Part shown: positions 36,068-44,932 of the stretch, in pieces
How positions within the stretch are numbered: position 1 is the stretch's first letter
Layout: each line of letters opens with the position of its first letter
Assembly: GCA_002973575.1 (NCBI GenBank)
Contig: PVEQ01000011.1
Span: forward strand, 1 to 64,000
Source of the DNA: Sediminibacterium magnilacihabitans
Lineage (GTDB): Bacteria; Bacteroidota; Bacteroidia; Chitinophagales; Chitinophagaceae
DNA: 64,000 nucleotides
Direction: 5' to 3'
The notes under the pieces: model-generated
The model's database searches: none
What the model saw: only the letters and a program-made list of their open reading frames with translations
Told to the model about the DNA's origin: nothing
Program-made: the position numbers and the translations under genes

Positions 36068-36148
36068 ATGTTAGTTTACGTATTGCTAGTTGTTTATCTC
36101 GTGTGCCTATACATGGCATACAAAGGTGCCGCCACCTCGGAAAGATAG
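36068..36148 (+). CDS. Putative 26-residue single-pass membrane microprotein
   Basis: ATG to TAG encodes 26 residues that start MLVYVLLVVYLVCLYMAYKG and end in the polar tail AATSER. This is one hydrophobic helix with a positively charged C-terminal end, which looks like a membrane microprotein. A good Rho-independent terminator follows 33 nt later on the same strand, and the near-consensus TATATTG lies upstream. It sits in a 365-nt gap with no other gene between gatC and fadN. No homologous family comes to mind. It could alternatively be part of a small non-coding RNA that ends at the same terminator. Confidence 0.45.
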   Translation: MLVYVLLVVYLVCLYMAYKGAATSER

Positions 36149-36181
36149 CTTATCGAATACCCGCTTCGTCCCGAATGGCTA

Positions 36182-36227
36182 ATATCCAACATCAGTTTCC
36201 CTGCATCCGGTGTTGGATATTTTTTTG
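36182..36227 (+). terminator. Rho-independent terminator after the small membrane ORF
   Basis: A 10-bp stem (ATATCCAACA at 36182-36191 with TGTTGGATAT at 36211-36220) is followed by a run of seven T (to 36226). The orientation is rightward. No rightward gene other than the 26-codon ORF lies upstream, so the terminator is evidence for a short transcript there. Confidence 0.8.
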
Positions 36228-36281
36228 CTACCTTCGATTGAAATAGTTGCATAACTAACTAATTTTATACAAAGTTTAGCT

Positions 36282-38657
36282 ATGATCCGATCCATTAAAA
36301 AAGTGGCCGTCCTGGGCAGTGGTGTGATGGGTTCACGCATTGCCTGTCATTTTGCAGGTATTGGCGTTCAGGTATTGCTGCTCGATATGCTGGCCAAAGG
36401 CGCTGAAGCAAGTACCAAACCTGCCGAACGCAACAAACTGGTGAACGATGCTTTGCAGGCCGCCATTAAAAGCAACCCCTCTCCTGTTTTCACCAAAGAG
36501 GTGGTGAAGCGTATTACCACGGGTAATTTCGAAGACAACCTGAAAGAAATTGCCCATTGCGATTGGATCATTGAAGTGGTGGTGGAAAGGCTCGACATCA
36601 AGCAGCAACTCTATGAAAAAGTAGAGCAGTTCCGCAAACCCGGTACCCTTATCACTTCCAATACTTCCGGTATTCCTATCCATCTCATGGCTGAAGGCCG
36701 GAGTGAGGACTTTAAAAAACATTTCTGCGGCAGCCATTTTTTCAACCCGCCCCGCTACCTGCGGCTGCTGGAGATCATACCTACGCCACATACCAGCCGG
36801 GACGTGGTGGATTTCCTGCTTCACTATGGCGATCTGTTCCTGGGGAAAACAACCGTATTGTGTAAAGACACGCCTGCCTTCATTGCCAACCGCATTGGTG
36901 TGTTCGGCATCATGAGCATTTTTCATATCATGGACCAGATGCAACTAGGCATTGATGAGATCGATGCGCTTACCGGTCCGCTCATCGGCCGTCCCAAGTC
37001 GGCCACTTTCCGCACGGCCGACGTGGTAGGCATCGATACCCTGGTAAAAGTGGCCAGGGGTGTTGCAGAGAATTGTCTGGCTGATGAGGCGCGCGCCGTT
37101 TTCAATATTCCCGCCTGGCTCGATACCATGGTAACCAATAACTGGCTGGGTGATAAGACCGGGCAAGGCTTCTTTAAAAAAGTGCAATCTGCCGGGAGCA
37201 AAGAGATCCTTACCCTGAACCTCCATACCATGGAATACGGCCCCAGGGCTAGGCCCAGGTTTGCAAGTCTCGATGCAGCCAAGCCCATAGATGATCTCAA
37301 ACAACGGCTGGCCATGCTCGTAGCGGCTCCCGATAAAGCCGGTGAATTCTACCGTGCCTTCCATTATTCCCTCTTCTCTTATATTTCCTTCCGCATACCC
37401 GAGATCAGCGATGAACTCTATCGTCTCGACGATGCGATGAAAGCAGGTTTTGGTTGGGAGATCGGCGCATTTGAAAGTTGGGATCTTTTGGGTGTAGCCA
37501 AAACAGTGGCGGCCATGAAAGCGGCTGGTCATCAACCGGCCCCATGGATAGAAGAGATGCTGGCAGGCGGCGCCACCAGTTTTTATAAAGTGGAGAATGG
37601 CAAACGCTTGTATTATGATGTGAACAGTAAAACTTACCAGCCCTTACCCGGTGGTGAGTCATTCCTCATATTGAATAATCACCGCGATCAACTGGTATGG
37701 AAAAACAGCGCCTGCCGTTTGTACGATATTGGTGATGGCGTTGCCGGTTTTGAATGGAGCAGTAAGATGAACAGCATCGGCGGTGAAGTGCTCGAAGGAC
37801 TCAACAAAGCCATTGGTATTGCAGAAGAAAAATTCAAAGGTCTCGTCATTGCCAATGAGAGCGCCAATTTCAGCGCGGGCGCTAATGTAGGCATGATCTT
37901 CATGCTGGCCATTGAACAGGAATACGATGAGCTGGATATGGCCATACGTTTGTTCCAGAACAGTATGATGCGGGTACGTTATTCTGCTGTGCCGGTGGTT
38001 ACCGCTCCACACGGATTGACGCTGGGCGGCGGTTGTGAAATGAACCTGCATGCCGATAAAGTATGTGCGGCAGCAGAAACATATATCGGACTGGTGGAAC
38101 TGGGTGTGGGCCTGATCCCCGGCGGTGGCGGCACCAAAGAATTTGCGCTGCGTGCCGCTGATGAGATGCATGAAGATGAGCCCGAAACCATCACACTCAA
38201 GAACCGCTTCTTCAATGTAGCCACTGCCAAAGTAGCTACTTCGGCATTCGAAGCTTTTGAGATGGGTATTTTGCGAAAGGGACACGATGAGGTAGTGATG
38301 AATACCAGCCGCCGTATCAACGAAGCCAGGAAATCAGTGATCGAAGCATACGAACAAGGTTATATTACACCGGTACAACGCAAAGACATCAAGGTATTGG
38401 GCCGTTCGGTATTAGGCGCTTTGTATGCAGGCATCAATGGTATGTGGCGCGGCAATTACGCTACCGATCACGATGTGGTGGTAGCTAAGAAACTCGCTTA
38501 TGTGATGTGTGGCGGCGACCTCAGTGAACAATCACTGGTGAGCGAACAATACCTGCTCGACCTGGAACGTGAAGCTTTCCTGAGTCTTTGCGGAGAGAAG
38601 AAAACATTGGAGCGCATACAAAGTGTACTGAAAACCGGCAAGCCCATTAGAAATTAA
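36282..38657 (+). CDS. 3-hydroxyacyl-CoA dehydrogenase/enoyl-CoA hydratase (FadN-type)
   Basis: This is a bifunctional beta-oxidation enzyme: the hydratase adds water to trans-2-enoyl-CoA and the dehydrogenase oxidises the 3-hydroxyacyl-CoA with NAD. The 791-residue protein has the dehydrogenase first (Rossmann motif VAVLGSGVMGSRIA at 8-21, HFFNPPRYLRLLEIIP, helical C-domain to about 440). The crotonase domain comes second (about 490-690, with GLTLGGGCEM and LVELGVGLIPGGGGTKE, which carry the expected Glu pair). This order is that of FadN in Bacillus and the usual Bacteroidota form, the reverse of E. coli FadB. No acyl-CoA dehydrogenase or thiolase is adjacent. The gene has its own 5' region with TATACA before the ATG. 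Confidence 0.93.
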   Translation: MIRSIKKVAVLGSGVMGSRIACHFAGIGVQVLLLDMLAKGAEASTKPAERNKLVNDALQAAIKSNPSPVFTKEVVKRITTGNFEDNLKEIAHCDWIIEVVVERLDIKQQLYEKVEQFRKPGTLITSNTSGIPIHLMAEGRSEDFKKHFCGSHFFNPPRYLRLLEIIPTPHTSRDVVDFLLHYGDLFLGKTTVLCKDTPAFIANRIGVFGIMSIFHIMDQMQLGIDEIDALTGPLIGRPKSATFRTADVVGIDTLVKVARGVAENCLADEARAVFNIPAWLDTMVTNNWLGDKTGQGFFKKVQSAGSKEILTLNLHTMEYGPRARPRFASLDAAKPIDDLKQRLAMLVAAPDKAGEFYRAFHYSLFSYISFRIPEISDELYRLDDAMKAGFGWEIGAFESWDLLGVAKTVAAMKAAGHQPAPWIEEMLAGGATSFYKVENGKRLYYDVNSKTYQPLPGGESFLILNNHRDQLVWKNSACRLYDIGDGVAGFEWSSKMNSIGGEVLEGLNKAIGIAEEKFKGLVIANESANFSAGANVGMIFMLAIEQEYDELDMAIRLFQNSMMRVRYSAVPVVTAPHGLTLGGGCEMNLHADKVCAAAETYIGLVELGVGLIPGGGGTKEFALRAADEMHEDEPETITLKNRFFNVATAKVATSAFEAFEMGILRKGHDEVVMNTSRRINEARKSVIEAYEQGYITPVQRKDIKVLGRSVLGALYAGINGMWRGNYATDHDVVVAKKLAYVMCGGDLSEQSLVSEQYLLDLEREAFLSLCGEKKTLERIQSVLKTGKPIRN

Positions 38658-38668
38658 TTACCCTTTTT

Positions 38669-38782
38669 CGTCATCCTGAGCGAGCGAAGCGAGTCGAAGG
38701 ACCTGCTGAACATTCGGGCAGATCCCTCGGCAGCCCCTTCGACTCGCTTCGCTCGCCCAGGGTGACGTTGCTCGGGATGACG
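38669..38782. repeat. CGTCATCC palindromic element, copy 5 (nested form)
   Basis: It has the same nested arrangement as copy 1: the first arm, the inverted inner arm ending CCCAGGGTGACG and the outer end CTCGGGATGACG. It lies between fadN and the ABC exporter genes, which are co-directional. Confidence 0.85.
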
Positions 38783-38824
38783 ATCATATTAGTCATTTCC
38801 CTATCTTTAAACAAATAACTGCTC

Positions 38825-39718
38825 ATGTCAGTGCTCTCGCTACAGGCCATCAGTAAATCTTATGGCCCCATCAAAGCGCTTAACGAGGTATCATTCAATG
38901 TGCCGCAGGGATCGGTGTTTGGTATCCTTGGTCCCAATGGCAGCGGCAAAACCACATTGCTCAGCATCATACTCGATATTCTCCGGCAGGATGCCGGCAG
39001 TTTCAGTTGGTTCGGACAACCGGGCTCTCCCGAAACACGGAAACAGATCGGTGCATTGCTTGAAACACCCAATCTCTATCATTATTTATCGGCGGTAGAC
39101 AACCTGCAAATTACACAGGCCATCAGTGGCAGGGGGGTACCGGCTGATATCGATAAAGTGATTGACATAGTGGGACTCACCGCGCGTAAGAAAAGCAAGT
39201 TCAGCACTTATAGTCTGGGTATGAAACAACGGCTCGCCATCGGCGCTGCTTTATTGGGTAGTCCGCAAGTGTTGGTCTTCGATGAACCTACCAACGGACT
39301 CGATCCCGTTGGCATTGCAGAAATACGCGAACTCATCAAAAACCTGGCAAAACAGGGCAAGACCATTATCATGGCCAGCCACCTGCTCGATGAAGTGGAG
39401 AAAGTATGTACCCATGTAGCTATCCTCAAAAAAGGCACCCTCCTTACAGCCGGACAGGTAGATGAAGTACTCGCGAATGAAGACATTGCAGAAGTATCTT
39501 CTTCGCAACCCGACCAACTGCGTGCAGCGCTGGAACATTTTCCGGGCTACACTTCTATTAAACAGGATGGAAAGAATATACAATTGTATTTCCCCGTAGG
39601 AACGGCGAAGCTTGAAGACATCAACCGCTTCTGTTTTGAAAAAGGCGTTGCGCTCAACCTGCTGGTGCTGAAGAAGAAAAGCCTGGAAGCCAAATTCTTT
39701 GAATTAACAAACGAATAA
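38825..39718 (+). CDS. ABC exporter ATP-binding protein (ABC-2 type)
   Basis: This 297-residue ATPase of the CcmA/ABC-2 exporter group shows Walker A GPNGSGKTTLLSIIL, the signature YSLGMKQRLAIGAALLG, Walker B VLVFDEPTNGLDPVG and H-loop IIMASHLLDEVEKVC. The C-terminal domain (about 215-297) is the extra region common in ABC-2 ATPases. It is paired with the permease gene 10 nt downstream. The substrate is unknown; such pairs export drugs, peptides or polysaccharides. The near-consensus core TATCTTTA lies about 15 nt before the ATG. Confidence 0.9.
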   Translation: MSVLSLQAISKSYGPIKALNEVSFNVPQGSVFGILGPNGSGKTTLLSIILDILRQDAGSFSWFGQPGSPETRKQIGALLETPNLYHYLSAVDNLQITQAISGRGVPADIDKVIDIVGLTARKKSKFSTYSLGMKQRLAIGAALLGSPQVLVFDEPTNGLDPVGIAEIRELIKNLAKQGKTIIMASHLLDEVEKVCTHVAILKKGTLLTAGQVDEVLANEDIAEVSSSQPDQLRAALEHFPGYTSIKQDGKNIQLYFPVGTAKLEDINRFCFEKGVALNLLVLKKKSLEAKFFELTNE

Positions 39719-39728
39719 GACCAACACT

Positions 39729-40559
39729 ATGTTCGCTTTACTGAAAATTGAATGGCTGAAGCTGAAGAGATACCGTGCATTCTGGTGGATGCTGGCGATC
39801 GTTATGCTCACTTATCCCGGTATCAACCTGATGATGTACACCCTGTATGATACCATCACTTCCGGCAAAGAAATGACCAATATGCTTGCCAAAATGTTGC
39901 TGGGCAATCCGTATGCTTTCCCTGAATCCTGGCATACCGTGGCTTATTTTTCTTCTTACTTTGTGATGCTGCCTTCCATACTGGTGATCATGCTCATTGC
40001 CAACGAATACCAGTTCCGTACTCATCGCCAGAACGTTATCGACGGATGGAGCCGCCAGCAATTCATCACCGCAAAAATGATGGGGGTACTCACCGTATCG
40101 ATAATTGTAACAATCGTGTATACACTGGTAGCCTGCGCTTTTGGCTTCGCATCGGATAAAATGTACTACTACCGGTGGAGCGAGCAACTGCAATACATAC
40201 CGCTTTTCCTGCTGCAATCGTTCGCCCAGTTGTCGATCGCTTTTCTATTAGGCTTCTTAATCAAAAGAGCTTTTATCGCGTTGGGAATTTTTGTTTTCTA
40301 TTACCTGGTGATCGAGAACATTGCCGCCAGTTATTTTAAATACAAGCTGCACCTCGATATCGTAGCGCGGCTGCTTCCTTTCAAGATATCGGACGGTATG
40401 ATCATCCCGCCTGCATTTGTAGGACACTGGGGCAAAGATGCCAAACAAGGTTATGATAACGCATTGAGCGATGTTCCCACACAGATCATACTCACCATCG
40501 CGCTAACGGCCATCATCTGGTACATCTGTTATACCGTGCAGAAGAAGCGCGACCTGTAA
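39729..40559 (+). CDS. ABC-2-type transporter permease
   Basis: This 276-residue membrane protein has about six hydrophobic segments: FWWMLAIVMLTYPGINLMMYTLY, the region VAYFSSYFVMLPSILVIMLIA, VLTVSIIVTIVYTLVACAFGF, IPLFLLQSFAQLSIAFLLGFL, ALGIFVFYYLVIENIA and the C-terminal IILTIALTAIIWYICYTV. That is the usual ABC-2 permease topology. It is co-transcribed with the ATPase gene (10-nt gap). It ends convergently with the ftsZ operon terminator. The substrate is unknown. Confidence 0.88.
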   Translation: MFALLKIEWLKLKRYRAFWWMLAIVMLTYPGINLMMYTLYDTITSGKEMTNMLAKMLLGNPYAFPESWHTVAYFSSYFVMLPSILVIMLIANEYQFRTHRQNVIDGWSRQQFITAKMMGVLTVSIIVTIVYTLVACAFGFASDKMYYYRWSEQLQYIPLFLLQSFAQLSIAFLLGFLIKRAFIALGIFVFYYLVIENIAASYFKYKLHLDIVARLLPFKISDGMIIPPAFVGHWGKDAKQGYDNALSDVPTQIILTIALTAIIWYICYTVQKKRDL

Positions 40560-40561
40560 AT

Positions 40562-40592
40562 AAAAAAACCCCCGACTTTCAGCAATCGGGGG
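40562..40592 (-). terminator. Terminator at the end of the dcw cluster
   Basis: A 7-bp GC-rich stem (CCCCCGA at 40569-40575 with TCGGGGG at 40586-40592) with a 10-nt loop. Read leftward it is followed by seven T (the complement of 40562-40568). It lies 46 nt past the ftsZ stop and ends the leftward division and cell-wall operon. Confidence 0.88.
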
Positions 40593-40638
40593 CAAACAAC
40601 TAAAATCACCAGGCTAAACAAAAATTCTTAAACCATCT

Positions 40639-42510
40639 TTAGTCAGGCTTCTTTCCATCCAAAAAAGTATTGATGGTTGATATCTGTGCTTGGTTGTTCT
40701 CGTCCTTACTTACCGTGTACTTGCTGTAAAAGTTTTCTACCGAAGTAAGTGTATTACCAAACAGTTCCATATTACGGCGTACGTAAGCCGGAACCGTATC
40801 AAATTCATTGTTGGCATCTGCTGCACTGTTCATGTTGTAAGAAAGATTGCGCAGCTTATGTATCCTTTCTGCTGCCCTTCTTTTCTGCTCTTCCACATCA
40901 TCCAGCACATCGTCAATAACTGGCTGGGGCTGGGATTGTGGCGCTTTTTTCTCTTCACGCTCTACCAACTGCATTTCCATCGGCAGCTCTTCCTGTACAG
41001 GTTGGGGCTGCTGGTGTACCTGCGGCTGTGGTTGAGGTTGCGGCTGTGGCTTTGGCACAGGCGCCTGAGCTACCGGCTCTTCCGATGCATAAATATTAGA
41101 TGGCTTGCTGAGGTATGACATAGCAGCCGGTGCAGCAGCGGCAGGCTGAGCCTGGTGTTCCGTTACTTTGAACTGCAGCATCTCATCAGCGATCACTTTC
41201 CGCGGAACATGTACTTCTTCCTGAACAGTGTCGGGTACTTTTACCTCGTCGGTTATTTCAGGATTCAGTTCGAACTGCAATACCATCGTTTCCTTTTCTT
41301 CTTCCCGAACAGGTGTAACCGGCTGTACGGTTTCAACAACTGTTGGGAAAATATTCAGCACAGGTTCCTGCATCGGCACTTCCTGCATCTGCGGAGCGAA
41401 AGTATCTATTTCTTCCAGCGGCAACACCTGTTGTACCGGCTGTGGCGCTGCTTTGGGCGCTTCTGCATCTTCGCCCAATGTCATCATGATCTTTTCAGGT
41501 TGCGGCTCCGCTTTTTTAACGGCTATGGGTTTGGCAAAAGGATCTTTGTGTTCAAAACCGGTAGCGATCAAAGTGATGCCTATTTTCCTGTCGAGCGATT
41601 GATCGTATCCCATACCCACTATCACATCGGTATCGGGTCCTGCCTGCAAACGCAGGTAATTATTGATGGTTTCCAGTTCATCCATCGTGCATTCATGATC
41701 ACCTTCGGCGCTATTGATATTGATGAGGATCCATTTGGCTCCCCTGATATCGTTATCATTCAATAAAGGAGAAGCCAGCGCTTCTTCGATGGCGCGCTCG
41801 GCCCTGTCCTCGCCTTCTACTTCGGCCTTACCCAATATGGCTACGCCTCCGCTCTTCATCACAGTGCATACGTCGGCAAAGTCAACAATGATATGTCCTT
41901 TGCTGTTGATGATATCGGTGATACACTTAGCTGCAGTGGCCAATACATTATCGGCCTTGCAGAAAGCTTCTTTCATTTTCAGGTTACCGTATTGCATGCG
42001 CAGCTTGTCATTGCTGATCACCAGCAAAGTATCTACATAAGGTTTCAGCTGGCGGATGCCTTCTTCGGCCTGCAGTTGCCTGCGCGGACCTTCAAAGCCA
42101 AAAGGAGTGGTTACAATACCCACGGTAAGGATGCCCAGGTCTTTACATATCTGTGCAACGATGGGTGCGCCACCGGTACCGGTACCGCCGCCCATGCCTA
42201 CTGTTATGAATGCCATCTTGGTATTCACTTCCAGTATGCGTTTGATTTCTTCGAGCGACTCTTCCGTAGCTCTCTTACCAATTTCGGGATTGGCGCCTGC
42301 ACCTAAACCCTGTGTAAGATGTGGTCCCAGTTGGATCTTGTTCGGCACTTCACTCTGTTCAATGGCTTTCGCATCGGTATTGCATATAATAAAATCAACG
42401 CCTTCGATGTGCTGCTCGAACATGAAGTTAACCGCGTTGCTTCCCCCACCCCCTACACCGAGGACCTTGATGATGGAGGATTTTTGTTTGGGAAGATCAA
42501 AATGAATCAT
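40639..42510 (-). CDS. ftsZ: Cell division protein FtsZ with long P/Q-rich linker
   Basis: FtsZ is the tubulin-like GTPase that forms the division ring. The 623-residue protein has a conserved GTPase core (about 1-320) with GVGGGGSNAV (18-27), the tubulin signature GGGTGTGG and the T7-loop region around NINSAEGDHE. The linker (about 320-565) is exceptionally long and rich in Pro, Gln, Glu and Val, with PQPQPQPQPQ tracts. The conserved Bacteroidota C-terminal peptide VPAYVRRN (about 573-580) is followed by a further 43 residues. The linker resembles those of other Bacteroidota FtsZ proteins and is expected to be disordered. It is the last gene of the dcw operon, 54 nt after ftsA. Confidence 0.97.
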   Translation of the reverse strand: MIHFDLPKQKSSIIKVLGVGGGGSNAVNFMFEQHIEGVDFIICNTDAKAIEQSEVPNKIQLGPHLTQGLGAGANPEIGKRATEESLEEIKRILEVNTKMAFITVGMGGGTGTGGAPIVAQICKDLGILTVGIVTTPFGFEGPRRQLQAEEGIRQLKPYVDTLLVISNDKLRMQYGNLKMKEAFCKADNVLATAAKCITDIINSKGHIIVDFADVCTVMKSGGVAILGKAEVEGEDRAERAIEEALASPLLNDNDIRGAKWILININSAEGDHECTMDELETINNYLRLQAGPDTDVIVGMGYDQSLDRKIGITLIATGFEHKDPFAKPIAVKKAEPQPEKIMMTLGEDAEAPKAAPQPVQQVLPLEEIDTFAPQMQEVPMQEPVLNIFPTVVETVQPVTPVREEEKETMVLQFELNPEITDEVKVPDTVQEEVHVPRKVIADEMLQFKVTEHQAQPAAAAPAAMSYLSKPSNIYASEEPVAQAPVPKPQPQPQPQPQVHQQPQPVQEELPMEMQLVEREEKKAPQSQPQPVIDDVLDDVEEQKRRAAERIHKLRNLSYNMNSAADANNEFDTVPAYVRRNMELFGNTLTSVENFYSKYTVSKDENNQAQISTINTFLDGKKPD

Positions 42511-42564
42511 AGCGTATTATTTGGGTTAGGTAGATGTTAGTGGTACATAGGATATGAGTTGAAG

Positions 42565-43932
42565 TTATCGGATGACTTGATCTCCTTCTTCTTTGAAAAG
42601 TTCTATCAGGTTGTTCTTGAACTTGTCCCAGAATTTCGGCTTTCTTTCGCCGGCTTCTGCGCGTACATTCATTACCGGCACTTCCGGTTGTTCTGCCTGT
42701 ATTACCGTCAGCGATTTGGGCACTTCCACTTTCTTGAATTTCTCTGCAAACTCTTTGTATTTATGATCGTAATCGCTGTAACCTTTCAATATCAATCCCA
42801 GGCAGGTAGCATACATCGGCTTCTTCAGTTCCTCTATATGATTGGGCGCCAGGTGCTCATTGGGCAACCCGATGCGCGCATTCAGGCCTGTTGTATATTC
42901 TGTTAATTGTATCAGGTGCTTAAGCTGCGAACCACCACCGGTTAAAATGATACCGCCGTTCAGGGCGCGGCTGTCGAGACCCACTTGCTTGATATGGTAA
43001 GTAACGAAATCCAGTATCTCGCTCATGCGCGCCTGTATGATGGCCGCCAGGTTCTTCACACTGATCTCTTTGGCAGGCATGCCTTTCAAACCGGGTATGG
43101 TGATGAAGGCGTTGCTCTTCGCTTCATCGGCCAATGCACTACCAAACTGCACTTTCATGGCTTCGGCCTGGCTCTTGAGTACACCCAGTCCCATTCGGAT
43201 ATCATTGGTAATGTTCTCTCCGCCGAAAGGTATCACTGCTGTGTGTTTCAATATGCCTTCATAGAATACCGCCAGGTCGCTCGTACCACCGCCGATGTCC
43301 AGGATGGCCACGCCGGCTTCCATATCTATATCACTCATCACAGCACTTGCAGAGGCCAGTGGTTGCAATACCAGGTCTTTGGTTACCAGGCTGCTTCTTT
43401 CAACAGCTCGGTTGATGTTGCGGATGGCATTTCGGTCGCCGGTGATGATGTGGAAATTCGCTCCCACTTTCACACCATTATATCCAACCGGATCTTTGAT
43501 GTTCTGGATATTGTCTACATGGAAATCCTGCGGTATCACGTCGATGATCTGGTCACCTGCGGGAATAAATGTCTTGCGCTGGTTGTTGAGCAACTGGTCT
43601 ATTTCCCAGCGTTGTATCTCGGTTTCAGGATCCTGGCGAACAATGTCGCCGCGGGTTTGCAGGCTCTTGATATGATGCCCGGCAATACCCACGTACACTT
43701 CATTGATCTCCAATTCCGGGTTGCTGTCGTAACAGTTCAACAAAGCCTGCTGAATGGCTTTGATGGTCTGGTCGATGTTCAATACCTGCCCGTGCTGCAC
43801 ACCATTGCTGTTGGCGCGGCCGAAACCCAATATCTCCAGCTTGCCGTGTTCGTTCTTGCGACCGGCAATGGCTGCGATTTTGGTAGTTCCAATGTCGAGA
43901 CCAACAATGATGGGTGGTTCATTGTGATTCAT
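42565..43932 (-). CDS. ftsA: Cell division protein FtsA
   Basis: FtsA is the actin-like membrane tether for FtsZ. The 455-residue protein has the phosphate 1 motif IVGLDIGTTKIAAIAG (about 9-24), a 1C/SHS2 domain, phosphate 2 IDIGGGTSDLAVFYEG and the adenosine loop ILTGGGSQLKHL. It ends in the amphipathic, membrane-binding helix FWDKFKNNLIELFKEEGD. The start overlaps the stop of ftsQ by 4 nt (ATGA), which indicates coupling. Length and motifs are normal. Confidence 0.96.
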   Translation of the reverse strand: MNHNEPPIIVGLDIGTTKIAAIAGRKNEHGKLEILGFGRANSNGVQHGQVLNIDQTIKAIQQALLNCYDSNPELEINEVYVGIAGHHIKSLQTRGDIVRQDPETEIQRWEIDQLLNNQRKTFIPAGDQIIDVIPQDFHVDNIQNIKDPVGYNGVKVGANFHIITGDRNAIRNINRAVERSSLVTKDLVLQPLASASAVMSDIDMEAGVAILDIGGGTSDLAVFYEGILKHTAVIPFGGENITNDIRMGLGVLKSQAEAMKVQFGSALADEAKSNAFITIPGLKGMPAKEISVKNLAAIIQARMSEILDFVTYHIKQVGLDSRALNGGIILTGGGSQLKHLIQLTEYTTGLNARIGLPNEHLAPNHIEELKKPMYATCLGLILKGYSDYDHKYKEFAEKFKKVEVPKSLTVIQAEQPEVPVMNVRAEAGERKPKFWDKFKNNLIELFKEEGDQVIR

Positions 43933-44930
43933 AGCGTATGTGTTTTAGTTGTTGTTTGCTTTTTCATAACAGCCTTTGCCTTTCGCTCATTCGTTAACGA
44001 ATTATTACTTCTTTTATTGCTTGCAGCCCCAACAGATTTTGTTGTGCTGTTCATTTTTGCTACGGGTTTAACATTTACGGGCGCTGCCGCAGGGGTTGCA
44101 TGTGTTACCGGAGCAGTTGCTACAGTCAGCGAATCCTTCGCAACAGGCTTCGTATAATTTCTCCTGGTGGCCACTACCTCGTTGTGGTATTGCACATCGA
44201 GGCGGGAATAGGTTTGCATGCCATTCTGCAACCAGGCTTGCCGGTAAAACGTATACAACCTGTTGAATTTGCTGTCCAGCTCCGAAGCATTGCCCAGCGC
44301 CACTGTATGGTTACCGATGACCGGCACCAGCTCAAAATTTGCTTCGGGTGTGATGTCTATCTGTGCTGTTTGCGCCATCCAGAAAGAATCTGCCAGTACA
44401 TAACGGCCCAGGCTCACTATGTTTTTCAGGAGGGCACTGTCGGGTTTCGAGAGGTTCACTTTCTCCGAAGGAAAATTGGTGAATACCGGTACACGGGCCG
44501 ATAGCTTTTCACTGAGCGGCAGTCGCAGTCCTTCCCTGTCTACGTAGAACGAACCGCCCTGCTTCGTAAAAACACGCGCTACCGGCTCTCTTTCTTCTAT
44601 GCGAACATCCAGCACCTGTTTGTTATCAAAGAACATTTCTGCATTCTTTACCCAGGGATCTTTTTCAATCAGTGTTTCCATGTAACGCAGGTTCAGCATG
44701 GCAACCGGTTCCCCTATCACTTCACCGTTCTTTTTCAAGAGGCCGGCAATGTCTTTTTCATCGATGAACATCTGCTGTTCTGTTCCCATGATCTCGATCC
44801 TGATATCCGTACAAAGCTTCTGGTCTTTTTTCCGCATAGCGGCACCCATCAGCACTATGGCGCCGATGCCAGCGAGCAGCCACAAAACCTGCTCCAATCG
44901 CTTTTTCCAGTTCGCTTTGTTTTCCATCAT
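43929..44930 (-). CDS. ftsQ: Cell division protein FtsQ/DivIB
   Basis: This bitopic inner-membrane protein links early and late divisome components. The 333-residue protein has a short cytoplasmic tail, one membrane helix (VLWLLAGIGAIVLMG, about 14-28), a POTRA-like domain (IEIMGTEQQMFIDEKDI to VRIEEREPVARVF) and the beta domain with FYVDREGLRLPLSEK. The C-terminal 80 residues are rich in Ala, Thr and Lys and look disordered; this tail is longer than in proteobacteria. The gene lies 2 nt after murC and overlaps ftsA by 4 nt. Confidence 0.9.
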   Translation of the reverse strand: MMENKANWKKRLEQVLWLLAGIGAIVLMGAAMRKKDQKLCTDIRIEIMGTEQQMFIDEKDIAGLLKKNGEVIGEPVAMLNLRYMETLIEKDPWVKNAEMFFDNKQVLDVRIEEREPVARVFTKQGGSFYVDREGLRLPLSEKLSARVPVFTNFPSEKVNLSKPDSALLKNIVSLGRYVLADSFWMAQTAQIDITPEANFELVPVIGNHTVALGNASELDSKFNRLYTFYRQAWLQNGMQTYSRLDVQYHNEVVATRRNYTKPVAKDSLTVATAPVTHATPAAAPVNVKPVAKMNSTTKSVGAASNKRSNNSLTNERKAKAVMKKQTTTKTHTL

Positions 44931-44932
44931 GC

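Noticed and set aside
42985..44157. A 390-codon ORF antisense to ftsA and ftsQ
   Set aside because: It lies wholly opposite two well-conserved genes with complete family motifs. Its translation is a low-quality mix of Cys, His and hydrophobic residues with no domain, so it is a codon-bias shadow.
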